From NCBI GenBank assembly GCA_947503265.1, contig CANNDC010000001.1:248001-312000 (forward strand): a DNA stretch of 64,000 nt, read 5' to 3'. The notes under the pieces were generated by a model. It was not told the DNA's origin. It saw only the letters and a program-made list of their open reading frames with translations, and ran no database searches. This document shows, in pieces, positions 26,422 through 35,849 of the stretch. Within the stretch, counting starts at the first letter, position 1. Every line of letters starts with the position of its first letter. This DNA is from an uncultured Alteromonadaceae bacterium (GTDB lineage: Bacteria; Pseudomonadota; Gammaproteobacteria; Enterobacterales; Alteromonadaceae). A program made the position numbers and the translations under genes.

Positions 26422-27013
26422 TCATGCTGCTGCAATTCCAACTGCAACTCAAAAAGGCTTTACCTTAGTAGAATTAGTAATCGGTATGGTGGTGTTTGCG
26501 ATTGCTTTAACCTTTGTCACCACACTTATTTTTCCGCTATCTAGTCGTAGTATTGATCCGATAATGCAAGTCAGAGCCACCGAGCTGGCTAACACTATTT
26601 TGAACGAAATAGGCTCGAAGTCCTTTGATGAAAACTCCGTCGGTGAAGCGTTTTGCAATGACGATAAAAATGGCGATGGCGACTTGGATGATGCAGGAGA
26701 ACAAGCTTGTACCTTAGCGGCGAATTTCGGCCCAGATAGCGGTGAGTTCCGCACTTCCACCACGTCTAATTATGATGATGTTGATGATTATCATCAATTA
26801 AGACAAGGTGCGGGGGAAGCAACTTCTATCATCAGGAACTCGTTGGGAGAAGACCTCACCGTTGATGGTGAATCTGTGTATGCGGGTTTTTCATTTGTGG
26901 TCAATGTCAGCTATTTAAATTTTGCCTCCAATGCCAAAGTAGTGACGGTAGTCGTTAGCACTCCCGGTGGTCAAGATTTGGTATTTTCGACTATTAAGAG
27001 CAATATCGGATGA
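26408..27013 (+). CDS. mshD: MSHA minor pilin MshD
   Basis: 201-residue prepilin-like protein. Leader about 17 residues ending in KG, then FTLVELVIGMVVFAIAL. The head contains a short Asp/Asn-rich loop (CNDDKNGDGDLDDAGEQAC), resembling a calcium-binding loop closed by two cysteines. Overlaps of 14 and 4 bases with mshC and mshO. Confidence 0.88.
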   Translation: MPVLDHAAAIPTATQKGFTLVELVIGMVVFAIALTFVTTLIFPLSSRSIDPIMQVRATELANTILNEIGSKSFDENSVGEAFCNDDKNGDGDLDDAGEQACTLAANFGPDSGEFRTSTTSNYDDVDDYHQLRQGAGEATSIIRNSLGEDLTVDGESVYAGFSFVVNVSYLNFASNAKVVTVVVSTPGGQDLVFSTIKSNIG

Positions 27014-27831
27014 TAAGCCAACGCGGATTTACCTTGATCGAACTGGTCACTGTAATGGTAGTGTTGGCCTTGGTCTCGGTCGGTATATCGGGTTTTGTTC
27101 GCACGGGCACACAAATCTATGTGGATGTGGCTGAACGAGATCAGTTACTGAGCGAAAGCCGATTTGTTGTACAAAGATTAAGTAGAGAAATTAAGTCTGC
27201 GCTTCCTAATAGCCTCAGAGTCGCTTCAAACGTATCCAATACAATCCAATGTCTCGAATTTGTGCCGGTTCTATGGAGTAGTTTTTATTTTGATATCCCG
27301 GTGTCGCCAGAGCCAGCCGATGACGAAGTGAAAGTCGTTGCGTTGGATAGCACAATAGATTCCTACACCTATGCAAGTGGCGATTCTGTGGTGGTTTTTC
27401 CGACGGCAGCCAGCGATGTGTACGGCAATGCATCGAAACGTTTCGTTTTGGATAGTGCGCCTACTGAAGATACTAATGACAGTAAAAAGCAAATCCTTAC
27501 CCTGCAAAACAACGTGCAATTTGCTACCGATTCACCTAGCTCCAGAGCTTACATCGTAAGAAGCCCCGTCAGTTATTGCGTCAGTGGTGGTCAAATTACA
27601 CGACATACTGGATATGGTTTTAATGAGACTCAAGACGTTACCTTAAGTGGCGGCGTATTGATGGGACAAAACCTAATTAATGACCTTGATGGTGATGCAA
27701 TTGATCAACCATTTAGGATCAGTGAATCGACTCTGACCAGAAACGCGTTTGTTTTGACAATGTTTAGATTTGAGTTAAATGATGAATTCGCGGTATTTAG
27801 CAATGAGGTGCATATTCCCAATGTACCTTAA
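27010..27831 (+). CDS. mshO: MSHA minor pilin MshO
   Basis: 273-residue PilW/GspJ-like prepilin. Leader MISQRG, then FTLIELVTVMVVLALV and VQRLSREIKSALPNS, a stretch shared by MshO and GspJ proteins. ATGA overlap with mshD; the last 11 bases overlap mshP. Confidence 0.88.
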   Translation: MISQRGFTLIELVTVMVVLALVSVGISGFVRTGTQIYVDVAERDQLLSESRFVVQRLSREIKSALPNSLRVASNVSNTIQCLEFVPVLWSSFYFDIPVSPEPADDEVKVVALDSTIDSYTYASGDSVVVFPTAASDVYGNASKRFVLDSAPTEDTNDSKKQILTLQNNVQFATDSPSSRAYIVRSPVSYCVSGGQITRHTGYGFNETQDVTLSGGVLMGQNLINDLDGDAIDQPFRISESTLTRNAFVLTMFRFELNDEFAVFSNEVHIPNVP

Positions 27832-28267
27832 TAGAAACTCACTCACGTATTCTTCTTTGAATCAGCAACGCGGTAGCATGTTGGTGATCTCTATTTTTGT
27901 CATTGTGATCATGGCGTTTCTTGGGTTTTCTATGGTGCGATTGCTCAGTGCTTCCGCCGATGCTGTGATACATGAGGTGTATGGTTTGCGCGCGCTCAAC
28001 TCGGCTCAGTCAGCGATGGAACAAAAAATATTGCGCGCTTTTCCACTAAACAATCAGGTAGGTGTGTGTGACAACACAATTAATATTGATTACTCCAATA
28101 TCGCTGGGTTTGAAAACTGTGTAATTGATTCCCTGACTTGTACTGAGTCAACGGGGTTTGTTGGTGAATCTACTACCTATTATCGTTTTGCAAGTCGAGC
28201 GACTTGCTCGGGCGGTAAAGTAACCGCAAGCAGAAGTGTGGCGGTCGACGCCATTGTGGAGCCCTAA
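27821..28267 (+). CDS. mshP: MSHA biogenesis protein MshP (PilX-like)
   Basis: 148-residue bitopic protein in the PilX/GspK-like position. Start chosen at 27821 because GAGGTG lies about 10 bases upstream and the short N-terminus MYLNRNSLTYSS leads into QQRGSMLVISIFVIVIMAFLG, a prepilin-like helix that lacks the normal FTLIE box. An upstream ATG at 27779 would overlap mshO by over 50 bases. Cysteines CDNTINI, CVIDSLTC and TCSGG probably form disulfides. Confidence 0.85.
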   Translation: MYLNRNSLTYSSLNQQRGSMLVISIFVIVIMAFLGFSMVRLLSASADAVIHEVYGLRALNSAQSAMEQKILRAFPLNNQVGVCDNTINIDYSNIAGFENCVIDSLTCTESTGFVGESTTYYRFASRATCSGGKVTASRSVAVDAIVEP

Positions 28268-28268
28268 A

Positions 28269-31200
28269 ATGAATCGACTTTTAGTTCATCTCACGTTGGT
28301 TGTTATGTTTCTCTTTAAAGCAGGGGAAGTATCAGCATTACCTGAGGATGACATTGTTTCTCACTGGCCAATAGATGTATGCAGCTTAGATGGCAGCGCC
28401 AATGAAATAGTGGATATCGAAAGTGGATTTAACGGTCAATCTATCAATGGCGCTTCCATTGAGGAAGATGGCAAATATTGTCAATCGAGCGTGTTAGCAG
28501 GAAACGGCGAACACTTGTACATTCCACACAATGACGCGTTTGAATCTCAATATGGCACAGTAATGTTGTGGTTTAAAGCGAACGATTTGAGCCATTCCTA
28601 TGTATCTAGCCATGGAGGACAAGGTCTTATATCAAAGGATTCATCGGGAAATGATACAGGCGGGCATCTCACAGCATGGTTACAATCAAATGGCTCAATC
28701 AAAGTGCGATTCCAAGACACTACATCAAGCTATGAAACCACCACCGATTCAGGGTTAATATCGGAAAACCAGTGGCACCACCTCGCGCTTTCTTGGGGAA
28801 ATAGCCCAAGGCTTCTTAGAGTTTTTGTTGACGGCGTATTAGAGAAAACCATTTCTCTTTTTGATGAGGGAACAGTTGGAAACAACGAACCAATCATTAT
28901 AGGTGCCAATGCTTGGCAGACTGAAAACTTAGACTCAAGTGCGGCTAACCTCAAAGATTTCTTTAAAGGAGAAGTGGATGACATCCGCTTTTACGACGCT
29001 AAGTTGAGTGGGACGAACATAGCAAACATTTACGGGGAATCACAATACACTTGCACAAGTTGCGGCGGTGATGCGGATTTGATTTCCCACTGGCCTTTAG
29101 ATGTATGCAGCCTAGATGGTAGTGCCGATGAAGTCGTGGATATTATTGGCGGACATAACGGTAATTCAGTTGATGGCGCAGAAGCATCTATATCAGGTCA
29201 ATATTGTCAATCCAGCGAGTTTGCGGGTGCAGGAGAGCACTTGTATATTTCAGCCACCAGTGAATTTGGCTTGAATGATGGTGCAGTATCTTTGTGGTTT
29301 CGAATGCCAGATTTATCTCATTCCTACGATTCGAGTGCAGGTGTGCAAACCCTGATTTCCCAAGATGCGTATGCATATAACGGTGGCGGAGGCCACTTTA
29401 CTGTTTGGGTTTATAGCGATGGTACGGTGGAAACACGACATCAAAGTTCGGATACAACTGCTTATGCTTATTCCAATTCCAATATTGTACAGGAAGATAC
29501 CTGGCAGCATCTCGTGTACACATGGGGCAGTGCAGGCATGCGTATTTATATCGACGGTGTGCTGGTTGCTACCAATAGCAGTTTTACTGATGGCACAGGC
29601 AACCGTGAACCCATTATTATTGGCGCAAATGCCTACTTAACAGAGACCGATGATTCCTCTCCTACGTATCTGAGAGATTTTTTTAAGGGCGAAATAGATG
29701 AGATTAAGCTTTTTGGGAGCCAAATAAACCAAACTGCAATTACTGAGTTATACAATCAATCAGATTATCAATGTAGTAGCTGTCTTGGCGAAAATGGTTT
29801 GCTATCGCATTGGCCGCTAGACGTGTGTAGTTTGGATGGCAGTGCAAATGAAGTGGTAGATGTTGAAAATGGCTACAACGGATTGTCTGTTGGTGGCGCT
29901 GAAATCACTGAGCAGGGGAAATTCTGTCAATCTGGCACATTCGCAGGGGCTGGTGAACACCTCTACATACCTCATAATGATGCTTTTAGAACCGATGAGG
30001 GGGCGATTTCATTTTGGTTTAACACAGATGATCTCGCTCATTCTTATCAGGCTGCTGAGGGCGGCCAAGCGTTATTTTCAAAAGATTCAAGTAATTTTGA
30101 CGATGGTGGACATATTACCATTTGGTTAGAGCCGAACGGTGCGTTTGAAGCTAGGCATTCAAGCTTAAACAGAAACTATAGAGCAATTAGCGGTAGCCTA
30201 GTTACTGCCGGTCAATGGCATCACCTGGTCTATTCTTGGGGATCGGCGGGTATGAAGCTATATCTTGATGGCGCATCTGTGGCAACCAACTCTGATTATA
30301 CAGGTGGTTCTGGTAATAACTCTGAACCTATCATTTTTGGTGCTGGTGCTAACGTAAGTGAAGACAATGATTCTAGTCCTGCCAACCTGAAAGATTTCTT
30401 TAAAGGAAAAATGGACGAGATTAAGTTTTTTACCACGCAAATCAACGAAAGTGTGATTTCGGAGCTCTACAATCAATCAGACTACACCTGTCTTGACTGT
30501 TCGGATAATGCCGGTTTGATCGCGCACTGGCCTATGGATTTGTGCAGTTTGGACGGGTCTGCCGATGAGGTGATTGATGTGTTTAATGGTCACGATGGCT
30601 ATGCTGTCGGCGGCGCGTCACTGTCTGAAAATGGTAAGTTTTGTGTGTCAGGTGAATTTTCTGGGTTTGGCGAACATCTGTATATCAATAACGTTGATGC
30701 GTTTGATACCGACGATGGCGCTGTGTCCATGTGGTTTAAGATTCCCGACTTAAGCTTCTCCAATACTGAAAGTTTAGGCGGACAAACGCTTATTTCTCGT
30801 GACGCCTATGCATACAATGGTGGAGGTGGCCATTTTACCGTAGAAGTTGATCCGAACGGGTCTATCTGGACACGACATCAAAGTACCAATGATACGCAAT
30901 GGGCTGGCACCAATTCGGGCGTCGCGGTCGAAAACACCTGGCATCATCTGGTTTATACCTGGGGTGCTTCAGGTATGCGAATTTATGTCGATGGTACGCT
31001 TAGAGGGTCAAATTCTAGCTTTACCTACGGTACCGATAATGATGAACCCATTATCATAGGTGCTAACGCTTATACCTCTGAAACAGGAGATTCTTCCCCT
31101 GCCAATTTAACTGATTTCTTCAAAGGTGAAATAGATGAAATCAAATATTTTGGCGAGCAAATTGACGCTGATAGGGTGTCAGATCTCTATCAAAAAGAAC

Positions 31201-34073
31201 AATACACCTGCGATGGTTGCTCTGGTTCCCAGTTATTAGCTCTTTATTCATTTGAAGAAGAAGAGTGGTCAGGCAACAATGACGTGTTAGATACGTCGGG
31301 CAATGCTAACCATGCCACTCATTTAGGGGCATCAGAACCCATAAACCCTTCTGAACAGATTGCATGTCAAGCTCTTGATGTGCCATACAGCACGAGTAGT
31401 ACCGCGCAAAACGGAATCGATACAGGAATTGTCCCAAGCGATTTCGAGAACGGCACAGGCACAATTTCATTCTGGTATCGCAGCAACGAGGCTTGGAATT
31501 CGGGAAGTTCCAGACAACTGTTTGATGCTTCAACTACCACCAACAATCGATATTTTGATTTGGTACTCAACTCCAGTGGGAAGTTGAAATTTGCTTTTGA
31601 AGACAACATTGATGATGACTTTAGCGTCACGACGTCAAATTCATTGAGTTACGCGGCGGATGAATGGGTGCATATCGCCATTACTTGGGACGTGACAAAT
31701 AAGCCAGCTGAAATTTATCTCAACGGCGTGAAACAAATCATAGATGCTTCCACCGAAAATACCGATGGTTTGCCACTGGCAACGGTGCAATCTCTTTATA
31801 TTGGTGATAATCGCACTAGCTATCGCAGTGTCGGTGGTAGTGTTAATTCAGCCAATGGCCAATTTGATGATGTTCGGATTTACAACTATGTGCAAAATAA
31901 AACTCAGATTGATGCTGATATTGCAGACAAAACAACCTGTTCCTATGTTTACAAATATCAGATTGAACACGATGCAACTGGCTTAACCTGTGAGGCTGAA
32001 CAAATTACCATTAGAGCTTGCGCGGATGAAAACTGCTCAACTTTGTATGACCAGAATATTACTGTGAACATGTTACCTAATGCCGGCTGGCCTGATGGCG
32101 GAACGGTTACTATTCCAGCAAATACCGCTACAACCGTCGACTTTAGCTATGCCACCGAGGGCACGGTGACCTTTGATGTCACTGGTGATACGGCAGAAAA
32201 TGCCACTGAATGTATTGGCAACCCGGGCAGCAGTTGTAACATGGTATTTTCCGACGCTGGATTTCAATTTATTGGTGACACGGCTAGCCAAGCATTTGCT
32301 GACCAAGTCTCTGAATCAAACTTCGCTTCAGCGCAATTGCGGGCGGTTAGAAGCGACAATACCAGTGGTGCTAACGTATGTGTTGCAGCGCTAGAGGGCA
32401 CACAAACAGTGTCTTTCTCTATGCAGTGTGATGATCCGTCCACCTGCCTAACTGGAGTGTCTACATCAGGTGGCAACATAACGGCTTCAGGCACGCAAGA
32501 TATAGACTTGCTATTCAACAGTAGTGGCATTGCTTCACTGTCTAGTTTTTCCTACTCCGACGCAGGCCAGATTAGCTTAACAGCGTTTGCCAATGTAGAT
32601 GATTTCGATATCACCTCAGGTAGCACCCAGTTTATTGTTTACCCAGATCACTTGAATCTGACGGTGACGGGTGCCGATGCAGGTACGCCTGCGGGCCAGG
32701 ACTTTACCGTGGCAATCAGTGCGATTGGTTCACAGGGCGGTGTTTTACCTAATTATCAACCCGAGGACTTACAATTTATACTGACCCGACTATCACCTTT
32801 GGAGAACGAAAATGTCGATGGAACCTTAACCTATGCTAACAGCATAACCATGAGCAGTGCATTGCAATCTGCAGCTGTGTTCAGTGATTCATCCGTTACC
32901 GCAACTACGGCAAATGTAACCAATAACGCGGGATTGTATTCGTTTTCAGCTCATTATAATGAATATGGTCAAGTATCTTTTGATATTCAAGATGCAGATT
33001 ATTTCGGCTATACACTAACATCTGCAACCGCCAGCCAAACCGCTGCAGCGACACTCGGCACATTCATTCCTGCTTATTTCGACATTCAAACCAATGCGCC
33101 TGACTTGGCTAACCAGTGTGCGATTTCACAAGCATTTACTTATCTTGGACAAAATACCGGATTTGAAAGTGCACCTGCATTAACGGTAACGGCTAAAAAT
33201 GCGCTGGGCCAAACGACAGTGAACTTTCAAAGTGATACTAATTGGAATTGGTTAGGAAGCGTCGATGCAAGTGGAATTATTCTGTCCGATTCGAACTATA
33301 CTGGCAGTGTTTCTTTGTGGGGAACACCCGATTTTGATGTCAGCGATCAAAACGTCTTGGGTTCGCGTTTACTCACGATCAACAATGCTGAGGTGTTATA
33401 TGCCAAATCAGCCAATGCTATTGCACCTTTTTCTAGTTCAATGACCATGCAATTTCTACCGTCCTTTTTTACCAATAGTGCTTTGGGTAATCCAATATGC
33501 TATCACGCAAGTTATACGGCGAATTCGCCTGATGATTGCGATACGGCAACCTCGATTGCCTCGTTGGACGACACAAATAACCTTTATTCTATTTCCGCAA
33601 TTGGCGGTGCAAGTTATCGTTGGGGGCGATTACTGCTCACCAACAGTTTTGGCCCGGAAACTGAAGACCTAAAAGTACCAGTGACAACAGAATATTATGA
33701 TGGCACTCGCTTTACTAAAAATCTAGACGATAGCTGTACCGCAATGACACTATCTGGGAGTGATTTTAACCTGACCGATTCATCAGGCACGGCAACGAGT
33801 TTGATTTCAATTCAAAATAGCAGTTTCACGCTACTGAGCGGCCAAACATTAGGATTCGAAGGAATAACCGTACGCAACACCGACAAAACGATTAAAGGAG
33901 AATACTTAATTGAATTGCAACCAGTGAGCGACAGTTCTATTACTTGGGATGATTATCTGAATTACGATTGGAATGGCGCTGAGGCGGGCACGGCTAACCC
34001 ATCTGCTATTGTTACTTTTGGTCAATTTAGAGGAAATGATCGCACCATACATTGGCGCGAAGTGACTAACTAG
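28269..34073 (+). CDS. mshQ: MSHA-associated giant surface protein MshQ (LamG repeats, DUF6701)
   Basis: 1,934-residue exported protein ending the MSHA operon. Start at 28269 gives the signal peptide MNRLLVHLTLVVMFLFKAG; an upstream ATG at 28236 would not. Four LamG-type repeats of about 240 residues follow (about 31-272, 273-512, 513-751, 752-988), each opening with HWPxDxCSLDGSA and containing GEHLYI, HHLVYTWG and DFFKGEIDEIK. A fifth, divergent LamG domain (about 989-1230; ALYSFEEEEWSG, GTISFWYRSNEAWNS) leads to a long beta-rich region (to the end) of the type called DUF6701 in MshQ proteins. Most likely carbohydrate- or matrix-binding at the pilus or cell surface. The repeats make it longer than typical MshQ. 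Confidence 0.9.
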   Translation: MNRLLVHLTLVVMFLFKAGEVSALPEDDIVSHWPIDVCSLDGSANEIVDIESGFNGQSINGASIEEDGKYCQSSVLAGNGEHLYIPHNDAFESQYGTVMLWFKANDLSHSYVSSHGGQGLISKDSSGNDTGGHLTAWLQSNGSIKVRFQDTTSSYETTTDSGLISENQWHHLALSWGNSPRLLRVFVDGVLEKTISLFDEGTVGNNEPIIIGANAWQTENLDSSAANLKDFFKGEVDDIRFYDAKLSGTNIANIYGESQYTCTSCGGDADLISHWPLDVCSLDGSADEVVDIIGGHNGNSVDGAEASISGQYCQSSEFAGAGEHLYISATSEFGLNDGAVSLWFRMPDLSHSYDSSAGVQTLISQDAYAYNGGGGHFTVWVYSDGTVETRHQSSDTTAYAYSNSNIVQEDTWQHLVYTWGSAGMRIYIDGVLVATNSSFTDGTGNREPIIIGANAYLTETDDSSPTYLRDFFKGEIDEIKLFGSQINQTAITELYNQSDYQCSSCLGENGLLSHWPLDVCSLDGSANEVVDVENGYNGLSVGGAEITEQGKFCQSGTFAGAGEHLYIPHNDAFRTDEGAISFWFNTDDLAHSYQAAEGGQALFSKDSSNFDDGGHITIWLEPNGAFEARHSSLNRNYRAISGSLVTAGQWHHLVYSWGSAGMKLYLDGASVATNSDYTGGSGNNSEPIIFGAGANVSEDNDSSPANLKDFFKGKMDEIKFFTTQINESVISELYNQSDYTCLDCSDNAGLIAHWPMDLCSLDGSADEVIDVFNGHDGYAVGGASLSENGKFCVSGEFSGFGEHLYINNVDAFDTDDGAVSMWFKIPDLSFSNTESLGGQTLISRDAYAYNGGGGHFTVEVDPNGSIWTRHQSTNDTQWAGTNSGVAVENTWHHLVYTWGASGMRIYVDGTLRGSNSSFTYGTDNDEPIIIGANAYTSETGDSSPANLTDFFKGEIDEIKYFGEQIDADRVSDLYQKEQYTCDGCSGSQLLALYSFEEEEWSGNNDVLDTSGNANHATHLGASEPINPSEQIACQALDVPYSTSSTAQNGIDTGIVPSDFENGTGTISFWYRSNEAWNSGSSRQLFDASTTTNNRYFDLVLNSSGKLKFAFEDNIDDDFSVTTSNSLSYAADEWVHIAITWDVTNKPAEIYLNGVKQIIDASTENTDGLPLATVQSLYIGDNRTSYRSVGGSVNSANGQFDDVRIYNYVQNKTQIDADIADKTTCSYVYKYQIEHDATGLTCEAEQITIRACADENCSTLYDQNITVNMLPNAGWPDGGTVTIPANTATTVDFSYATEGTVTFDVTGDTAENATECIGNPGSSCNMVFSDAGFQFIGDTASQAFADQVSESNFASAQLRAVRSDNTSGANVCVAALEGTQTVSFSMQCDDPSTCLTGVSTSGGNITASGTQDIDLLFNSSGIASLSSFSYSDAGQISLTAFANVDDFDITSGSTQFIVYPDHLNLTVTGADAGTPAGQDFTVAISAIGSQGGVLPNYQPEDLQFILTRLSPLENENVDGTLTYANSITMSSALQSAAVFSDSSVTATTANVTNNAGLYSFSAHYNEYGQVSFDIQDADYFGYTLTSATASQTAAATLGTFIPAYFDIQTNAPDLANQCAISQAFTYLGQNTGFESAPALTVTAKNALGQTTVNFQSDTNWNWLGSVDASGIILSDSNYTGSVSLWGTPDFDVSDQNVLGSRLLTINNAEVLYAKSANAIAPFSSSMTMQFLPSFFTNSALGNPICYHASYTANSPDDCDTATSIASLDDTNNLYSISAIGGASYRWGRLLLTNSFGPETEDLKVPVTTEYYDGTRFTKNLDDSCTAMTLSGSDFNLTDSSGTATSLISIQNSSFTLLSGQTLGFEGITVRNTDKTIKGEYLIELQPVSDSSITWDDYLNYDWNGAEAGTANPSAIVTFGQFRGNDRTIHWREVTN
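28359..31229 (+). repeat. Four tandem LamG-coding repeats in mshQ (about 720 bp each)
   Basis: Repeat starts at 28359, 29085, 29805 and 30522, giving periods of 726, 720 and 717 bp. The opening TGGCC...GATGTGTGCAGC-like stretch, the GGTGAACACCT stretch and the AAAGATTTCTTTAAAGG stretch recur in each with many silent differences. Repeats 2 and 4 share the AYNGGGGHFTV segment and are more like each other; 1 and 3 are alike (IPHNDAF, SKDSS). This suggests an ancient two-repeat unit that duplicated. Confidence 0.85.
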
Positions 34074-34100
34074 TAACCAATATGTTGCTAGCCTACTACG

Positions 34101-34355
34101 CTACGCTCTCCAGCGTTTAAGTTTGGGAATATTTCGAGTGAACAACCAACCTATGGGTTTGGGCAAGCCCATTTCTTTCATTTTCTCGATACAAAAATCT
34201 TGCATATCTTTTGCGCTAAAGTCAGCTTGGGTAAATTCACCTAATTCATAGCAATAGTGGCAATAATCATGGTTTTTACTGGTATCTAAGTTAGTACCTA
34301 GCATTTCAGGCCCGCCTTTTAGAGGCATTCCACAACTCTGACATTTTTTACTCAT
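34101..34355 (-). CDS. Putative zinc-ribbon protein
   Basis: 84-residue cytoplasmic protein with two Cys-x-x-Cys knuckles, CQSCGMPLKGG and CHYCYELGEF, matching the small 'putative zinc ribbon' family often seen as stand-alone genes. The rest (DFCIEKMKEMGLPKP) is helical. A GGGG stretch lies a few bases before the ATG. Function unknown; it follows a small membrane-protein gene on the same strand. Confidence 0.8.
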   Translation of the reverse strand: MSKKCQSCGMPLKGGPEMLGTNLDTSKNHDYCHYCYELGEFTQADFSAKDMQDFCIEKMKEMGLPKPIGWLFTRNIPKLKRWRA

Positions 34356-34400
34356 TGCTAACCCCTCTTTATCCGTGCATTACTTTGAAAACAACAATGC

Positions 34401-34682
34401 TTAATTTACTTTGCCTTTCGAAAAAAACGTTTTAGAAATTAAATACGCAATTGCAGATAGAATGACCATAGATATTACAAAAGCCAAAGGGGAGAAAGGT
34501 TCTCTTTGTCCCAATGCCTCGCTTGCTAGCCAATGGAAAGCAATTGCGCCAAATATTGCAGTAAGAACAATAGCAAGCCATTTTGTTTTAACGACCAGAT
34601 GCATCAAAATTGCAAGGGCTAGACCGATAGACACTAATGCTAAAATGCTTATTAAGCCGTCATTTAACTCTAACAAATTCAT
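34401..34682 (-). CDS. Small membrane protein of unknown function
   Basis: 93 residues with three hydrophobic segments (about 10-28, 32-50, 66-86: ISILALVSIGLALAILMHL, LAIVLTAIFGAIAFHWLA, FVISMVILSAIAYLI). I do not recognise the family. It lies 45 bases upstream of the zinc-ribbon gene on the same strand and may be co-transcribed with it. Confidence 0.6.
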   Translation of the reverse strand: MNLLELNDGLISILALVSIGLALAILMHLVVKTKWLAIVLTAIFGAIAFHWLASEALGQREPFSPLAFVISMVILSAIAYLISKTFFSKGKVN

Positions 34683-34842
34683 TTACTAATCCCACTTATA
34701 ACAGTGCAAACAGTATAGAGTTAATTCAGCCGATTCGCTTTGAATATTGAAAAACTGCAATTCATAAAACCAAATATATCAGTTTTAACAATGGCTTAAG
34801 TATGATTTTCTGAAGGTTAGTATAAGGCGTCCAAACAACGAC

Positions 34843-35847
34843 TTACAAATACAAAACATAAGCCAAAATTATGACTGCTATCCACACGGTTTCCATAAAC
34901 AAGATAAAGATCGGCAGCATACCCACTTCCACTAACTTGCCTAAATTGGATTTCATACCAATTGCTGTAATTGAGACGACGAGAAGGAAGCGAGATAACT
35001 CATTGGAAGAGGTTAAAACAACATCGGGAAGATCAATAAAACTGTTAAGCAACATCAGAATGACAAACCAAATAAGAAAGCCCGGAAACTTAGGGACTTC
35101 GCTTTCTATTGTACTGCCTGCTTTTGCAGCGGCGGACTTCATGATTAGCATCAGGACTAACACAACTGGGAGTAGCATTGCCACGCGAACCAGCTTGGTC
35201 AATGTAGCTAAATCCCCTGAGCCTTCGGAAACGGAATAACCTGCACCGACTACTTGAGCCACGTCATGGATAGTACCACCAAGAAAAATACCCGCTTCAG
35301 TTTGATTGAACTCCAAATATTCGACCAAGATGGGGTAGGCTATCATCGCAAAAGTCGAAAAAGCCGTGACTCCGATGACGGCTAACAAGGTATCTCGGTC
35401 TTTATTTTTAGAATTAGGTAGAATACTGGATATGGCAAGGGCAGCTGAAGCTCCGCAAATAGCAACAGAGCCGCCAGTAAGCATGCCGAATCGTTTTTGT
35501 AGCTTGCAAACTTTTGCCAAACCCACTCCGACAAGAATGGTAGAGACAATCGCAACAAATAGCATTAGCCCAGTTTGCCATCCAAGCGCTGCTAAATCTT
35601 CCAACGCGATTCTCAATCCAAGTAAAGCAACCCCGGTTCTTAGTAGATGGCATGCAGTAAAATCGATGCCCTTCGCACATTGGGTATTTTCCTGATACAA
35701 AAATGAAATCGCCATACCAAGAAGTAAAGCGAATAGCATGGCAGGAGCCTGATAATGCTCACTAAGAAATAGTGCCGCTAAGCCGGTGATACAAGCAATA
35801 CCAACACCGGGTAAAGTGTCAGTTACTTGCTTCTTCAATGACGTCAT
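34843..35847 (-). CDS. YeiH-family membrane exporter (putative sulfate/sulfite exporter)
   Basis: 334-residue polytopic membrane protein of the YeiH/UPF0324 family, with about ten helices. Family-like stretches are LLRTGVALLGLRIAL, GGSVAICGASAALAISS, GGTIHDVAQVVGAGYSVSE and VVSITAIGMKSNLGKLV. It starts 2 bp after the stop of the dioxygenase gene, so the two are translationally coupled. Members near sulfonate-degradation genes are thought to export sulfite or sulfate. With a TauD-type dioxygenase upstream, export of the released sulfur anion is the natural reading; the true substrate is not shown by sequence. Confidence 0.85.
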   Translation of the reverse strand: MTSLKKQVTDTLPGVGIACITGLAALFLSEHYQAPAMLFALLLGMAISFLYQENTQCAKGIDFTACHLLRTGVALLGLRIALEDLAALGWQTGLMLFVAIVSTILVGVGLAKVCKLQKRFGMLTGGSVAICGASAALAISSILPNSKNKDRDTLLAVIGVTAFSTFAMIAYPILVEYLEFNQTEAGIFLGGTIHDVAQVVGAGYSVSEGSGDLATLTKLVRVAMLLPVVLVLMLIMKSAAAKAGSTIESEVPKFPGFLIWFVILMLLNSFIDLPDVVLTSSNELSRFLLVVSITAIGMKSNLGKLVEVGMLPIFILFMETVWIAVIILAYVLYL

Positions 35848-35849
35848 GT

